Part shown: in pieces, positions 12,702 through 24,974 of the stretch
Position numbering within the stretch: position 1 is the stretch's first letter
Layout of the letters: each line of letters opens with the position of its first letter
From: Plectrocnemia conspersa
Taxonomy: Eukaryota; Arthropoda; Insecta; Trichoptera; Polycentropodidae
Direction of reading: 5' to 3'
DNA length: 64,000 nt
Assembly (NCBI GenBank): GCA_009617715.1
Contig: VTFK01000153.1
Location: 868,001-932,000, forward strand
Notes under the pieces: generated by a model
Seen by the model: only the letters and a program-made list of their open reading frames with translations
Database searches by the model: none
What the model was told of the DNA's origin: nothing
Made by a program: the position numbers and the translations under genes

Positions 12702-13329
12702 AATATACTGGTATCTACAGAAAGGATGAAACTATTCAATAATTCATAGTGTAACTAAAAATATTTTTTTTTTCTAAAATTCGTGGCAATATTTAAAAGA
12801 TTACTAACTAAAAATGATGCGCATCTACAAAACACTTTTTATTATTTTAAACCTTGAAACTATATGGAATTGTCTTTATAGTATGCTGGATCAATTAATA
12901 TTCTTAAAATTTAGTGTATAAAAATGGTGATAATTTAATAAAAATAATTTGGTTAAAATATCAGAAATCATAAAGTTTTTAACCACTCAAAATTAGCTGT
13001 CAAAACATTTTGTCAGTGTGCTCAGCTGATGTTTTTTAGAAATACGCATTGCAGAAATTCGATGAGCTTAAATATGCATTAAGCAAAAACAAGTTAATTG
13101 TTCCTAAACATACACATTGAAAATCGAAAGGGCAGAGGTTAAACTAATGAATTAAAATATGTATTAACTTCTAAGTATGATCATATCGCGTTTCTAGTAA
13201 TTACTCGTAAAATTATCAGGAAAATAATGTTTAAGAACATGATCAAAATACGCTAAAATTTTTAGTTGGATTATCTTCAGTCTTTATATGAAAAACCTTT
13301 GAGAACCTAATGCGAACACAATTCGGTCC

Positions 13330-14085
13330 TGGGTTAGACAGTTGGAGAAAACTGGTAGCACACTAAGAAAAGATACACATGGCCGACGCAGATTCATCAG
13401 AACATCAGAGAATGTGAAGCTGGTGAGAGCAGCGATCGAGCGATCGCCAAGACGTTCTGCTCGATCATTATGTAACCTTGGATATGTCAGACCGCAGTTA
13501 AAGGAGGATTCTGCATTTCGATTTGAACTTTCCCTTTAAAGTAATGATGTCTCAAGAATTGAGCCGAGCAGACTACGCCAACCGCCAAAATCTTATTTCA
13601 CCTTAATGGGGCTGTGAATAAGCAAAACTTTCGCTACTGGGCTGAAAATAACTCCTGAATTATTCACGAAAGACCGCTACATTCCCCTAAGCTAACAGTG
13701 TGGTGTGCTGTATCACAATTTGACGTGATACTTATTTGAGTAATGCGTGACTGTGACGATAAATTTAATGTTGGAAAATTGTCTGCAGCCCAGAACGAAA
13801 GATTATTGAAGAAGAGGAATTTAGAGGCTTGTCGTTCCACCAGGATGGGGCTACATCTCACACAGCCGAGAAATTCACTCAATGTTTTGAAAGAAATTTT
13901 TCCGTACGTCAGGTATTTCTGAGGGGTGATGTAAGGTGGCATGCACGGTCGCCAGATTTAAGCATTTGTGATTTCTTTCAATGGGAATATCTGAAAGAAA
14001 ATATGTTTAAGCGTCGCCCTCACACCTTATCGCCATCACATTTTAAATTATACTTTCATTCGGATTCTTTCTTTTAAAACATTCA
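13330..14085 (+). pseudogene. degraded mariner-family transposase
   Basis: Successive pieces in different frames match one mariner lineage. They are a linker/HTH region with RRSARSLCNLGYV (13440-13500), then HLNGAVNKQNFRYWAENN and HERPLHSPKLTVWCAVS (13600-13720), then FHQDGATSHTA (13830) and LRGDVRWHARSPDLSICDFF (13920-13970). The last two blocks are the second Asp region and the region near the final catalytic acid. Stops and frameshifts break it in at least three places, so no active enzyme is encoded. I could not find its terminal repeats. Confidence 0.75.
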
Positions 14086-14439
14086 TAAGTCAAAACTTAA
14101 CTTTTCAATTACTTTGCTTCCTACTTGGGATACACGAGAGTTCATCAGAACTTGCACCTAGCGCAACTATGTCGAGTACTGAACAAAGCTACTCTAAGAA
14201 GTCCAAGGAAGCAGCCGCTTTCTGTTTCGCTTCAAACCTAGTTTAGCTATAAGATCTGAAATCCAATAATTAAACCCGATCTTTAAATAAGACAATTAGA
14301 TACAATGCGATACAGATTAGACACGATTTTAAAACTGAAGGAAAAGCATTGAGAAGTGCCTAGTAAGCACCCACAAAACTTTGTATATAAAAGCAAAAAG
14401 TCGAACTTACAGTAATCGCCTGCAAAATGAAGTATTTGC

Positions 14440-14960
14440 TAAGAGCAAGATCCGGCTTCTGAGCCAATTATATCAAAAACAAATAGAAGATTATTTTTAG
14501 TTCTGTACCTCTGCTCCACATCGACACATATACTACGTGCACATACTCAAATGGATACTATGTTGTACGAGGTGCATGCGCCGGCCTTTTCGCGGAATAT
14601 AAATGCGGTTATGGTAATACCGATTAGACCCGGCGGTATGCAAACCGCGGCTCTAGTTTACGCGGATTCGAACCCGATTAATAGCCCGGCCGGTTTCCAT
14701 AAATTCGACTCCTGCCGGTGGTCTCTCTGTCGTATAAGACACATGCCATTCTCTGTGCCAGGTGGTCCGTGGTACACCAAGGGACACTAGACTTGTACGC
14801 AGCCTCACTTACAACATTGTTACTTCTCGACTTCTCTGCGGGAAATTGTTTATGTCGAACATTTGGAGCGGCGCGGGCGTGCTCTTATGTGACTCATGCG
14901 TGCGAATATGTGCTAATCTACTATATGCGGATTCCATTTGTGCACTGGTATCATCCCAGT
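14440..14960. other. GC-richer island, unassigned
   Basis: A 500-base block with clearly higher GC content, overlapping open frames of 79-94 codons in two frames and no recognisable domain. It contains an isolated B-box-like GGGTTCGAATCC (minus strand, near 14663-14674) with no A box at tRNA spacing. A conserved regulatory block or an old repeat are both possible. Confidence 0.3.
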
Positions 14961-15708
14961 TCTGCAACAACGGCTTTTCAACAAAATATTTTTCTTAACT
15001 AAGAGCGGACGATCCTTTAAAAGCTTATTAATAATATAATCTACAGGAACATATCATACATACATTTTTCTTTGAGCATTTCAAGACTGTTAGTACTGTA
15101 TTATTGATAACATACGAACCATATAATGAAATTACACTTAACAAGTGTTTTTGCATCCGTTTCGATCGAGAAAAACAAATATGTACGTCAATGTAAGTTA
15201 AACATAACAACAGTAGAAATTTGATTACATTCTTAGGAAAGTAATAAAAAATCAACTGCATTCCACTAAAAGAATAATAATAAAATGAAATCGAGTTTTA
15301 TTGACATTTTCTTACTCCGTTATATAAATTCTTAAGGACCAGTCAGATTATCAAATTTCGATTGATATGGTAATTTATGATGATTACAAATTGCTAACAT
15401 GGGAAAAAGACTTAGCATAATTTGATATAATTTGTTTGTTTTTATCTAACACCGTAAATTTATTTTTATCTTCTAACACTTTAATAAAAATAAAACTGGT
15501 TAGTACAATATTATTTAAATCAACGTTCAACACATTAGCTATTGCTGTTATTTTCCTGATTTTAGAAATAAATTAATTTATAATCAAGTATATTAACCGT
15601 AAGAAAATAAAAAAAATTCATGTAAATGTAAAGGGAGATTCCATAATTTTATGACCTTCATAAAAGTAAAAATACAATAAAACAATTTTTCGTTTTTTTG
15701 TAATTTAT

Positions 15709-15780
15709 AATATACAACGGTACCTCGGTTTTCGTTGACTTAGGTTATCGTCGATTTTTTCCGCGAAAAAATCGACACGC
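15709..15780 (+). mobile_element. Tigger-like terminus with a perfect hairpin
   Basis: GGTACCTCGGTTTTCGTTGA and the following GGTTATCGTCG are like the ends of arthropod Tigger elements (TACCTCGGTTTTCG...). A perfect 11-base stem, GTCGATTTTTT and its complement around CCGCG, lies at 15750-15776. A Tc1-type transposase relic starts about 30 bases later, so the terminus and the coding relic come from two different elements. Confidence 0.45.
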
Positions 15781-15809
15781 TGTTCAATTAATGTGGTTCT
15801 TACAAATCA

Positions 15810-16752
15810 AAACCAAGAACTGGAAGAAAACGAAAGACAACTGCTCAGAAAGATTAGATTTTGGTCTGCGAGTCCTTTTTTCTAAGTTTCTGTAAGCAGA
15901 GGTCCATCCATTTTATCGCGTACGGTGAGAATAATGTCAACGATGTGAGACTCAGAGGTTGTAAGCCGGGCCTCTCAACAAACCGTGGCTTTCAGAAATA
16001 AATAAGACTCGTAGGTTAGAGTGGGCTCGAAAACGCAAAGATTAGGCGAAAGTCATTTGGTCCGATGAATTCAACTTTGAGGTAATTTTAAACTAAAATT
16101 GTTTAATTTAAAAAAATATTTATTCAAATTTTTTTTTTAAATAATCATACTTTTTACCATTTTTTTAAGTTTTAGGACCCCTGGTGTAGTACACGTGCGT
16201 CGAAGAGTCGGAAAACAATATTTAGCTGATTGCGTAGTACCCAAAGTCAAATATTGTGGCGGAAGCGTTATGGTCTGGGGTTGCATGACAGCACCAGATG
16301 TAGGAAAACATTTACATTTTAATGTTGGAATCCACTTTAATGGATTCTTACTGGAAAATATTTTTTAGACCAGATCACACTACCATCTGATTCCAGCAAG
16401 AAAATGCTCCGTGCCATATTTCGCTAAAATACAGATGTTAATTTGCGTCAAAGGGTTTGACGCTTTTAGAATGGCCTACAGTCATCAGACCTAAGCTCTA
16501 TAGAGAATTTATGGGAAAAATTAAAAGGATAAGTTGCCCAACACATATCCAAAATTGAGCTGCGAGAAAATATGCAAATGGAATAAAAAAAAATTGTCTC
16601 CGTCCACCTGCAAGTCATTAATTAACAATATGCCAAAAAGGGTTGCAGCTGTAATTACAGCTAAGGGTGAGCCTACATAAGCTTAAAATTTCACGATTTT
16701 TTTAAGTTGTAACACATTTATTGGGGAACCCCATTATTTTGCAAAGCCTGTA
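15810..16752 (+). pseudogene. degraded Tc1-like transposase with 3' terminus
   Basis: Translated pieces in order: PRTGRKRKTTAQ (linker after the HTH), EWARKRKDxAKVIWSDEFNF (first Asp), VHVRRRVGKQYL, GGSVMVWGCMT, FQQENAPCH (second Asp position, here Glu in QQENAPCH) and SSIENLWEKLK (final Glu). Several stops interrupt it and the second catalytic Asp is lost, so it cannot be active. The right end, TTTTGCAAAGCCTGTA at 16737-16752, looks like a Tc1 terminus; its left partner is missing. A 94-base AT-rich insert (16082-16175) splits the catalytic domain. Confidence 0.75.
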
Positions 16753-16804
16753 TGCACTACTGTAAAATCAGTAACACTTGTTCGATCGCGGAGAAATATT
16801 ATTC

Positions 16805-17300
16805 CTAACGTGGTAATATATGTATTGGATTCTGAAGCAACTGAGGGAAGTGATATAAATAAAAAATGCAGATTCGTGGAAAACTTGAAATGCTTTGAAA
16901 ATGTCGTTCGGGAAAACTTCGTGAAGTGGTTTGATCGCGATTCAAATAAGTGCTTGAATAATGAAAATATTGTTTATATTGTCACTCAAACAAAAAAGGA
17001 TAGGAGTGATAATGAGAATACAAGTAAAGAAGATACTATCAATTATATTAGTCACAAGACGGCACTTTTGTTAAAACTTTACGATATAAAATATCTTAAA
17101 AAATAATCGTACTGATATTTGAAAATTATTGAGATTCTCAAAAGCAAACTAAAATCACAGATGTTCCAAGTAAATAAATAAATTTATAATCTGTATTGTA
17201 AATACATATACATATTTTAAAATAAAAAAAGTTCGGATTATCCATGTTTTTTTTTAATAATCCGTGCCTTTCCTCCTAAGCTTTAACGCGGATTTTTAAG
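16805..17300 (+). pseudogene. Tigger/jerky-type transposase 3' fragment
   Basis: A frame of 98 codons (16810-17106) has the C-terminal tail pattern of pogo/Tigger proteins: FVKWFDRDSN, NENIVYIVTQT, then an acidic stretch and NYISHKTALL. It is followed by a terminal region with GGATTATCCATG and TAATCCGTGCCTTTCCTCC. A related copy lies at 40700-41045 with the same SH(N/K)T block and GATTATCCGTGCCCTTCC end. No catalytic domain is present. Confidence 0.6.
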
Positions 17301-17808
17301 AGTAATCTGTGTGTATATAACCTAATATGACGCATTGGAAAACCTATAAAATAGTAATGCTTTAAATAAATTAGAAATACTTCTAAACCAAAAACACAAT
17401 CTGAAGTCTATATCCAATATATCAAATTATAATATATGATAAATCATATAATAAAATAATGGTGTAAGATCAATTAACATGCTACAAAAATATTATATAG
17501 ATTTGAGATCATGGCTATTATAGCGATTATTTTAAATTACATGTAAAATAAAAAAGTGGTATAAATTAAAGCTAATAACATATTGATGTCTAAAGAATAC
17601 AACGAAACTGTAAAACCCGATGTCAAATCATTACGCGGATATGTTTTTGTATCAAAAAGCTTGAGAACGAATCTACAAGTATGCCATCTACAATTAGCGA
17701 AATTCGCGACCCCGTCAAGCGTCCGCAAAAGCGTGCTTTAATAAGCCCGACTTAAAGCACCGCCCAGATTTCGCCGCGGGTATTCAGCGCAAAAACGAAA
17801 GGACTCAC

Positions 17809-19862
17809 GGTGACTTCCTTGGCCTCGCAGTCGACTCCGCCCGCCAGGATGACGCCCACGCTGCCTCCGCCGCCTCTAGATAAGCGCACCTCGAACCTCT
17901 CAAAGTCCTCCTCTTCGCTCGATTCGCATTCCTTTCTCGTGTCCACCTTGCCCTGAACGGCCTCTACCTCTTTCGCGTCCCTTGACACTCCGTTAGCCAC
18001 GGGTCTCCTAGGCTCAAACTCATCCACCGTGACTACCTCTTCATGACCCTCACTTTCAGAACAAGCACTATCCGAGCAACGCTCGTCTTCCACCAGCGTG
18101 GCATAAGCCACCTTCAACACCGAATCGGCAGCCAGAGAAGACGGTCTTGACGTCACTGTATTATACCTCACTATCTCCGATTTAGCAACAACTTTTCTCT
18201 CACACTCATCATCAGCACTATCAACATCCGAAAATTTACGCTCGATCAGCGGCGAACCAAATTTATTATCCTTACCGCTCCTGCACTTGGCGGACGCCAA
18301 TATATTCTTCCTATTGATTGCCTCGATACTTCTAGGCTTTAACACTCGATGACTATCGGTATTCGAGCTACCGGCCGAGCTACAACTAGCTTGAGATCCA
18401 GAAGTCAACGTTGAACTATTCGAAGAACCAGAAGCGCTCGTATCGGACGACAGAGATCTACACACATCTGCTTTCATATAACCATTTTCGAATCTACTCT
18501 TCGGCGTAGATCTGCTAGAACAATCCGATTCAGAATTATCTACTGCGTTTAAGGACGGCGTTGGAGATGATACAGTAGATAAGTAAGAAGATTGAGTGGA
18601 ACTCAAAGCAGAATCGTTATCACTATCAGCAGCGTCTGAAAAAGCCTTCATCATTTTGATGTTAGCGCTGTCGACACTATCTAAAGAGAACGCGTCTCTG
18701 CGTTTAATTTCAGACGAAGGAGAGAATCTTGAACTCCTGAAATCCATCGGTAGAGTGCTAACCTTTTTGGTGGCATCCACTCTATCGTAAATTCGTTTTG
18801 TATCGATGCTGATTCTTGGCGGTTTTGAAGGAGCTGGTGTTTTGGTTATTGTTTTATCGACGCCGTTTGTTACTTTAGGTCCGTAGACTTGTAGAGGCTT
18901 GCGTTTGAAGGCTGGTGAGTATTTCGGAACGTTGCTGGAATAGGGTTGCGTGTCCCACATTGGCGTCATAGCAATCGTTTGTTTTTTGGACGAGAATCTA
19001 TCCGTGTGGTTCGCCTTATCGATTATTGGATTAGCGTCAAACTTTTTCAGTGAATCTTTGCTTTTAATCTCTGGAAGGTTGGATATATGATGTTGGAGAC
19101 ACGGTGAATCGGGAATGACTAAGCATCTTAGTTTCGTCATAGATTTGCGCCGCTGCTCGATGAGCCAGTCGATCGTAGATCTATGCGAATCACCTTTGCT
19201 CTTATCGCTCCTTATCTCGAAAGGCGTGATTTTCACGTCCTTTGCTCTGTCAACTTCCGATGCGTTTCTGCTATCGTAGCTAATGTTTGCGTAAGGTAAA
19301 GCCGTGACTGTTTCGCTAGGCGTATCGCGACTTTTGATCGACGAGCCGTTGACGTTCCAGTCTTGATTAGATTTTGTCACCTTTGATTTGCTAATCGTCT
19401 TACTGGCGTCTAGTAAGCTCTCGTAAGATTTAGATAGAGAATCGGCGTATAGGCCCGAATAGCGATTCTGTGGCGGTCTAGTGTCGAGCGGTTTGGTCGG
19501 CAGAGAGGATTTCCTCTCGGGTACTTTTTCAGGTGTTTTGTTAGAAGAGAACATAGCGATCTTGTCTTTGACGCTGCCTTCACTCTTCGCGTCCTTTCCT
19601 CTGCCGCCATATTTGGTCGAAATTGTGTTGCTTTTGAACGTGGGTGGGTCGTATGAGATTGAGCGCTGAATGGGTTCAGCGAAAGCGGCTTCTTTGATGT
19701 AATTGTTCGGTTTTTGCTTCATGAAAGTATCTTGCATCGGTGGTATTTTCGTGGGAGCGATGTTGGTAAATATCGGAGCCGACTCTTGATGGGTCATCGG
19801 ATTTTCTCGGCCATCTGGAGGCGAACGAGCGCCTCTAGTAACGACGCCGCACTCCTCAGGTT
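17809..19862 (-). CDS. bbg: big bang-like PDZ scaffold, coding exon C (linker and start of PDZ2)
   Basis: Large exon with 684 complete codons after two bases that complete a split Glu codon. An ATTTGCAG acceptor ends at 19863 and a GTGAGT donor begins at 17808, so the exon ends on a whole codon. It encodes a long, mostly disordered linker (residues about 579-1230 of the joined protein). This contains SVKDKIAMF near residue 674, a short motif often seen in insect cytoskeletal scaffolds, basic patches, and a Ser-rich stretch. The end, FERFEVRLSRGGGGSVGVIL followed by AGG, is the beta-A strand and GVIL carboxylate loop of a second PDZ domain, cut by the intron. Codons past 17808 are intron. The Met at 19797 is internal, not a start, because the frame is open to the acceptor. 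The 3' exons are not seen here. Confidence 0.85.
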
Positions 19863-21879
19863 CTGCAAATAATACAAAAATACAATAAGAAAATTGTTTA
19901 AATAAAACATTAAAAACTGTATTTAATTGACATATTTCTAATTATAGAAAAAAAAATATTTGACAGTAAATATTAAGACATCCAACGTAAATATATATTT
20001 TATCAGTACTATTTTCGTTAGATAAACATATAAAAACAATTGTCAAAACTTAAATAGTATCATAGATTATTATCATCAAATCACATTTTTTAAATTTTTG
20101 CCTCAAATAAATTGACCGATACTACTATGTTTTTACTGACAAACAAAATAACACTATATAACCAGTCATCTCATCTCACTACATTAAAAAAAAATCATCT
20201 GGAAAAGACGGCAAGAATTAGTTAGATTTTTGTATATAAAAGTTTTTTATAAGAAAAAAAAATCTATAAATGTGTTATTATATATGATATATATAAGTAT
20301 ATCGAACGTATATCCGTATTGTGTACTTTAAAGCTAATAGTAGGGCCATAAATCCAAACTTGCTATCTCATTCTAAATTATGACTAATGATGAAATGGAT
20401 AGCTCTCGTACTGACTATGTTAACGCAAATAGAGTATAGAAGAATTTCGAAGAAAATAATAATGAATCCCTTAATATAAGATATTGGTATTAGAAGATGT
20501 TTTTGAACTTTCTTTATCATATAATATTCAGTTGTATTAATTTATAATCATGCAAAAGATGAGCCATCAAATATATCGCATTAAGATGATTATAAAAAGT
20601 ACACAATGCTCTCAAACTTCTTAATTAACGAAAATAGCTGAAAACTAACCCTGTCATTGTGGAAGCATAATTGTTTATGTCCTAATAAAATATTTTATTT
20701 TATTAGAAAAAAAAAACACCTAAATGTATGAAGAAGCACGTTACTACATACTTAAAAGTTGTGTTTTTGACTTTACTTGATATTTTAAAATTTGACTGTT
20801 TAAAATAAAATTTGGTATAGTTACACTTTAGGACCCTGCTTAATACATAGGTACTTAGACACCCTCTTTTGATGTAAATCTCATTTGATCCAAAGAAAAA
20901 TCAAAAATCGTATCATTTCTTGAAATCATAAGGATTTTCTAATACATATGAGTAATCCTTGGTTGGATTTCTCGGAACTGTTTTTAAGTGCCTACCTAGC
21001 TAAATTACCGTTAGATTTCGTAAAGAAAACATTTCTTATATATTCATAAATAGATATTATTATGTATTAGTCAATCAGTTCAGTCCTTAAAAAATCGAAA
21101 TAGGTGCAATAAATCGGGTTAAGAGTAAAAATATCTACCCTTGGTGAAGATCAATTGATACTACGAATTTATTTACGTGATATTCATGCATTAGCAAAAC
21201 ATTTGATAAAAATATAAATATGGACTACCCTTAGTCATATGACTTTCAAAGTTACAATGCATCAAATGGGACAATCAACACAAAAGCTGTTTTTGATTGA
21301 GAAACAGTGGCACTTCTTATGAATAAAATTAATTTATACGGATCAGATGGGTTGCACTACATTCATCGTCAAAGTGGCAAAAGATTTTTTATATTTATTT
21401 GTTCATCATTGTTGCAATGCAGTGACGCGTTATATTTTTGTATATGCTTTCTATATGATCTTTTTGATTATGTTTGTATGCAAATAATAACATGAATGGC
21501 TTTTTTGATTAATAACTGAACTATGATTAATTTTATTTTTAGGCAAAATTTGGTACGGACTGATTAGTTATTAAAACAGATTACGATTTAAATGAATATA
21601 TTTATGTTTTGATAAAAGATGACATTTTTTTCATGCTACCAAAACTCGTAAACCGTGAAGTTTTGTTATCGCGCGAAAATGCGTGAACGGACCGTGATGT
21701 GTTATTAATATTAGTAGACTTATTCAATTAAAAAATACCATTATTTATATATTGAAATTTTTCGTTGAATAAAAACCATGCTATTGAACTATCAAATATT
21801 CATCGATTTGATTTAAAGAAGTAATTAAAGATATATACAACGCTAGTGGTACATATACTCACACACAGTGTGAATCATT

Positions 21880-22510
21880 TTTTTTTTATCAATTAACAAC
21901 CGACAATGCACAGCCGGAGCGAATCAATTAAGCAAAAACGAGAACAATCTATTTGCGTACGTCAATTTCTGCTTCGTCACATCAACCGAATTACATACAA
22001 TTCCAGCGAAATCAATTTTCACTTCTGCGCAAGAAGTGGACCATCGGAGAGACATGAACGCGCGGTCACCCCAACAACAGACGGATGCATTTTTCGCACA
22101 ATCGTAGCACCGCGGGAGAAGAGAGATGCACGCGACCTCGTGTGACATCACAAATATGCAACCCTCAAACCGGATTCATTGCGGTTCATGGACCGAATGA
22201 ATCCTTTTTTTATTTATATTTTTTATTCCATGTAAAGTTAAGCACCGATAGCGGTATTTGCGTGCGCTTCGTCATTTTTGCGTAACACCTTCGATGATGA
22301 CACGCTTGGGAATCCAGCGATAATGCGATAAATAAATAGATCAATAAAAAGTGATTCAACTTCTTTAGAAGTATGAAAATGTGCACAAACGAAGAATTGT
22401 TGTTGCGGGCGTCGATATATCCAGGGACTGCCGGGTACTGGAGGAAAACTGGTTTCATTATGTTAAAAATAGAACCGAGACCGCGGCGGCTGAATTCGTA
22501 ATATATAATG
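21880..22510. other. GC-richer island, unassigned
   Basis: A block of mixed composition with many CpG dinucleotides and several overlapping short frames on both strands, none with a domain I recognise. It lies 2 kb upstream (in gene direction) of exon C. A conserved intronic regulatory element is the simplest reading, but nothing in the sequence proves it. Confidence 0.3.
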
Positions 22511-23245
22511 GATGGTTTCAACGATTTAACTGTATTATTATTATTATTATGCTTTTTTTTATTGTTTATTTATATAAGCGATTTTTTTTGTAGAAATTTA
22601 CATATAAAACGCGATTCGGCGACAAATATGCAAGAAGGAGAGATAAGAGCGAATGAAAGACGCCGGCCGGTTTTGTTCGCATTTACGTTTATTATACATC
22701 CTGATTGTGGCTTATAAATTATTATAGGCATTTATGGGGTTTTGCATATTTTTATAATAAAGGCCCACGTGCTATAAAATCTCGAAAAATTTGGAAATAA
22801 AATGCAAAAGTAAAAAAAAGCAAATCTTATAATAATACAACACAAGAAACATATTATTATAATATATAATAGAATCCTGCATTGATTAAATAGATCAATA
22901 ATTGCAAATATTTTTTTAAAATACTTTCAATTCGAAATGTAATGAGATGAGATAAAATAAAGATGAAATAAAATGGTATTAGAATTTTGAAATAAAAATT
23001 CAATAATTTAATATAAAAATAATCGGTTCCTATTTAATTTGTGTTCACATATGAATCCGAATGAGACTTAAAAATACTTGAATTCTTCAACTTATTCTTT
23101 CAAATATTTATTCATTAGGACAAAAATATTTTTGATTATTTAATTGTAGTCAATTTTGAATAATGATCAAAAATATCAATAGCCTAAAGTATAAATAAGC
23201 AAAATAATAGGAAGGAGAAAAAACTGCAAATTTTCCATTTTATTA

Positions 23246-23290
23246 TGACAGCCCAATGCGTTACAATGGGGTAAGCAAAATCAACATATA
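23246..23290 (-). repeat. dispersed repeat E, partial copy
   Basis: GCCCAATGCGTTACAATGGG matches, in reverse complement, the right part of the copy at 720-803, followed by GTTGATTTTG-like sequence in the same order. The left motif (CCACACTAACCC) is absent. Confidence 0.5.
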
Positions 23291-23407
23291 CAAGTAAGCT
23301 GTGAGATAATGGACTAAAATCAGTACTATTATTACCGCTTACTTTGCACGAAATCACTCAATTTTATTTTTATTATTAATTCAATATTCATCTGTGATAT
23401 CAGGAAA

Positions 23408-23574
23408 ATATAGGAAACCCTAATTTGTTATGATCGATGGAAATTATAATTATATAATAATCACTCATTCCGATTTCCCATCAACGATGGAAATTTAAAA
23501 ACACTGGGGTTCGTATGGAATTCGAACCCAGATATTTCAGGTATTAGTCACTGACTAAATCACTGGTATATTTA
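23408..23574 (-). repeat. tRNA-derived SINE, copy 1
   Basis: On the minus strand: an A-box-like region with AGTCAGTGACTAATACC, a B box GGGTTCGAATTCC, then a body containing ATTATATAATTATAATTT and a tail GATCATAACAAATTAGG. Three other copies share these modules (24712-24840, 33904-34068, 38403-38580). The ends are not sharp enough to define target duplications. Confidence 0.7.
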
Positions 23575-23575
23575 A

Positions 23576-23744
23576 ATACGTATGGTGAGATATGTACATA
23601 CCCTTTCGTTCGCTCGCGTGTTAAACGAAGAGAATGAGTGAGAAGTGGGGTGCGAAACGCATGTAACGTACGCTCTTATCTTTCACTCACTCTCGTCACT
23701 TAACACGCGAGCGAGCGAAAGGGAATGTATCTCACTATACGCAT
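23576..23744. mobile_element. MITE family B, copy 1 (full foldback)
   Basis: Two arms of about 65 bases in inverted orientation. The left starts ATACGTATGGTGAGATAT and continues CCCTTTCGTTCGCTCGCGTG; the right ends CGCGAGCGAGCGAAAGGG, ATGTATCTCACTATACGCAT. The centre carries GTGCGAAACGCATGTAACG. It directly abuts SINE copy 1. Partial copies are at 37808-37873, 48143-48222 and 52545-52644. It has no open frame. Confidence 0.75.
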
Positions 23745-24408
23745 CTGTTGAATACATGTATAATTTTTTTGTACAAAATTATTAAAAATCACTTTGAATA
23801 ATGATAAGACTAAACAAAACAGCACTATACCATTGTAAATGTAAAACATATTAATACATTCTAGAATAAAGCTTACTAATGCGTCGCAGCGGGGTAATTA
23901 TACCATAAAAAACAACATTATTAATTATCCAATAATCATGAAAAATAACAATATCCATATGTGATAGTAATAAAAGCAGCACTCGCCATATTTATTACAT
24001 AAGTAGAAATGTGTTTAAATATGGATTTAATTATAATTCTATACATATATTATATTTTATATGAGCTGAAGTTGTTCGTTTAACTAATATGTACGAGCTC
24101 GATTTAAATTATTCATCACGATATTTTTCAGTGAGATTTTTATTTTTACAAAAATTTACCACCACTTCTCAAAATGAACAGGGCAGTAACGTAAAATGGA
24201 AAACAATCTTGACGTTATTGCGGCCTCTAGACCTATATTTAATAGAAACAGCGCGTTTACTATAAAACTTATTTTTTTTAATCTATAAATAAGTAAGGAG
24301 CATATGCATACACATTTTTATACTAATCTTAAAAAGATTTTTAAAATTGAAACAATTTAGAAACACTGTCAATTTTATACCAGAAAATATTATAAAAATA
24401 TTTCGCGA

Positions 24409-24446
24409 AACCACACTAACCCACTTATCTCGTGTATCGGTGACAA
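24409..24446 (+). repeat. dispersed repeat E, partial copy
   Basis: ACCACACTAACCCACTTATC followed by TCGTGTATCGGTGAC. This is nearly identical to the reverse complement of 51541-51575 and to the left part of 720-803. Confidence 0.55.
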
Positions 24447-24711
24447 TGATAAAGAACAACTTTAAATTTAAAACAAGCACATGTTGCTTCGAATGATAAA
24501 GACAACATATCAATGGTTCTAGATCTTCAGTGACATATACTCAAATTATTACTTCATTAAATTATAACCAACGTTTTATTTTATATTATTATTTGTCATG
24601 AATCAGTAAAATGTATAGTATATATAATTAGTATGTTTGTAAAAATATTTATATTATTGAAATAAAGTAAAACAAAAAAATAAAATAAAAACAGTATGTT
24701 TAGGTAAATCT

Positions 24712-24840
24712 AAGAAAACCTAATCTGTAATGATCGATCCCAAACACGATAGAAAATTATTTGAAAAAACACAAACGTTCATATGGGATTCGAACCCAGG
24801 TCTTTCGGGTATTAGTCATTGACTATACCAATGTTATATC
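24712..24840 (-). repeat. tRNA-derived SINE, copy 2
   Basis: On the minus strand it has the best promoter of the family: A box TGGTATAGTCA, 34 bases, then B box GGTTCGAATCC. The 3' tail, GATCGATCATTACAGATTAG, matches copy 1. The central ATTATATAATTATAAT module is missing, which shortens it by some 35 bases relative to copy 1. Confidence 0.7.
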
Positions 24841-24974
24841 GTGCTGATAATTATTTATTTTAATTAATTGCATAAACATGAAACAGTGCTGCATTTGCTT
24901 TTATATCTGTGCTTTGTTTTTCAAATCTAAATGCGTGAAAGAATGCGATTTTTGCATCTGACTAAGGAGCGCAT

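Larger units (their letters stand above)
1..17808 (-). other. big bang intron after exon C (partial)
   Basis: The donor at 17808 opens an intron that should run to the next PDZ2 exon. I looked on the minus strand for the remaining PDZ2 core (a GD[RE]IL-type segment followed by a helix) and did not find a convincing match, so the intron probably extends below position 1. It contains several DNA transposon relics listed separately. Segments 1-300, 3040-3330, 6080-6660 and 14440-14960 are noticeably less AT-rich than their surroundings. 2310-3040, 3620-5490, 8050-9770 and 12720-13320 hold nothing I can name. Confidence 0.5.

Noticed and set aside
14655..14680. tRNA-type B box on the minus strand
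   Set aside because: No A box at the right distance and no tRNA stems; not called as a tRNA gene.
19797..19797. Met at this position as the start of a separate 681-residue gene
   Set aside because: The frame is open upstream to a good acceptor at 19863 whose phase fits exon B, so the Met is internal.
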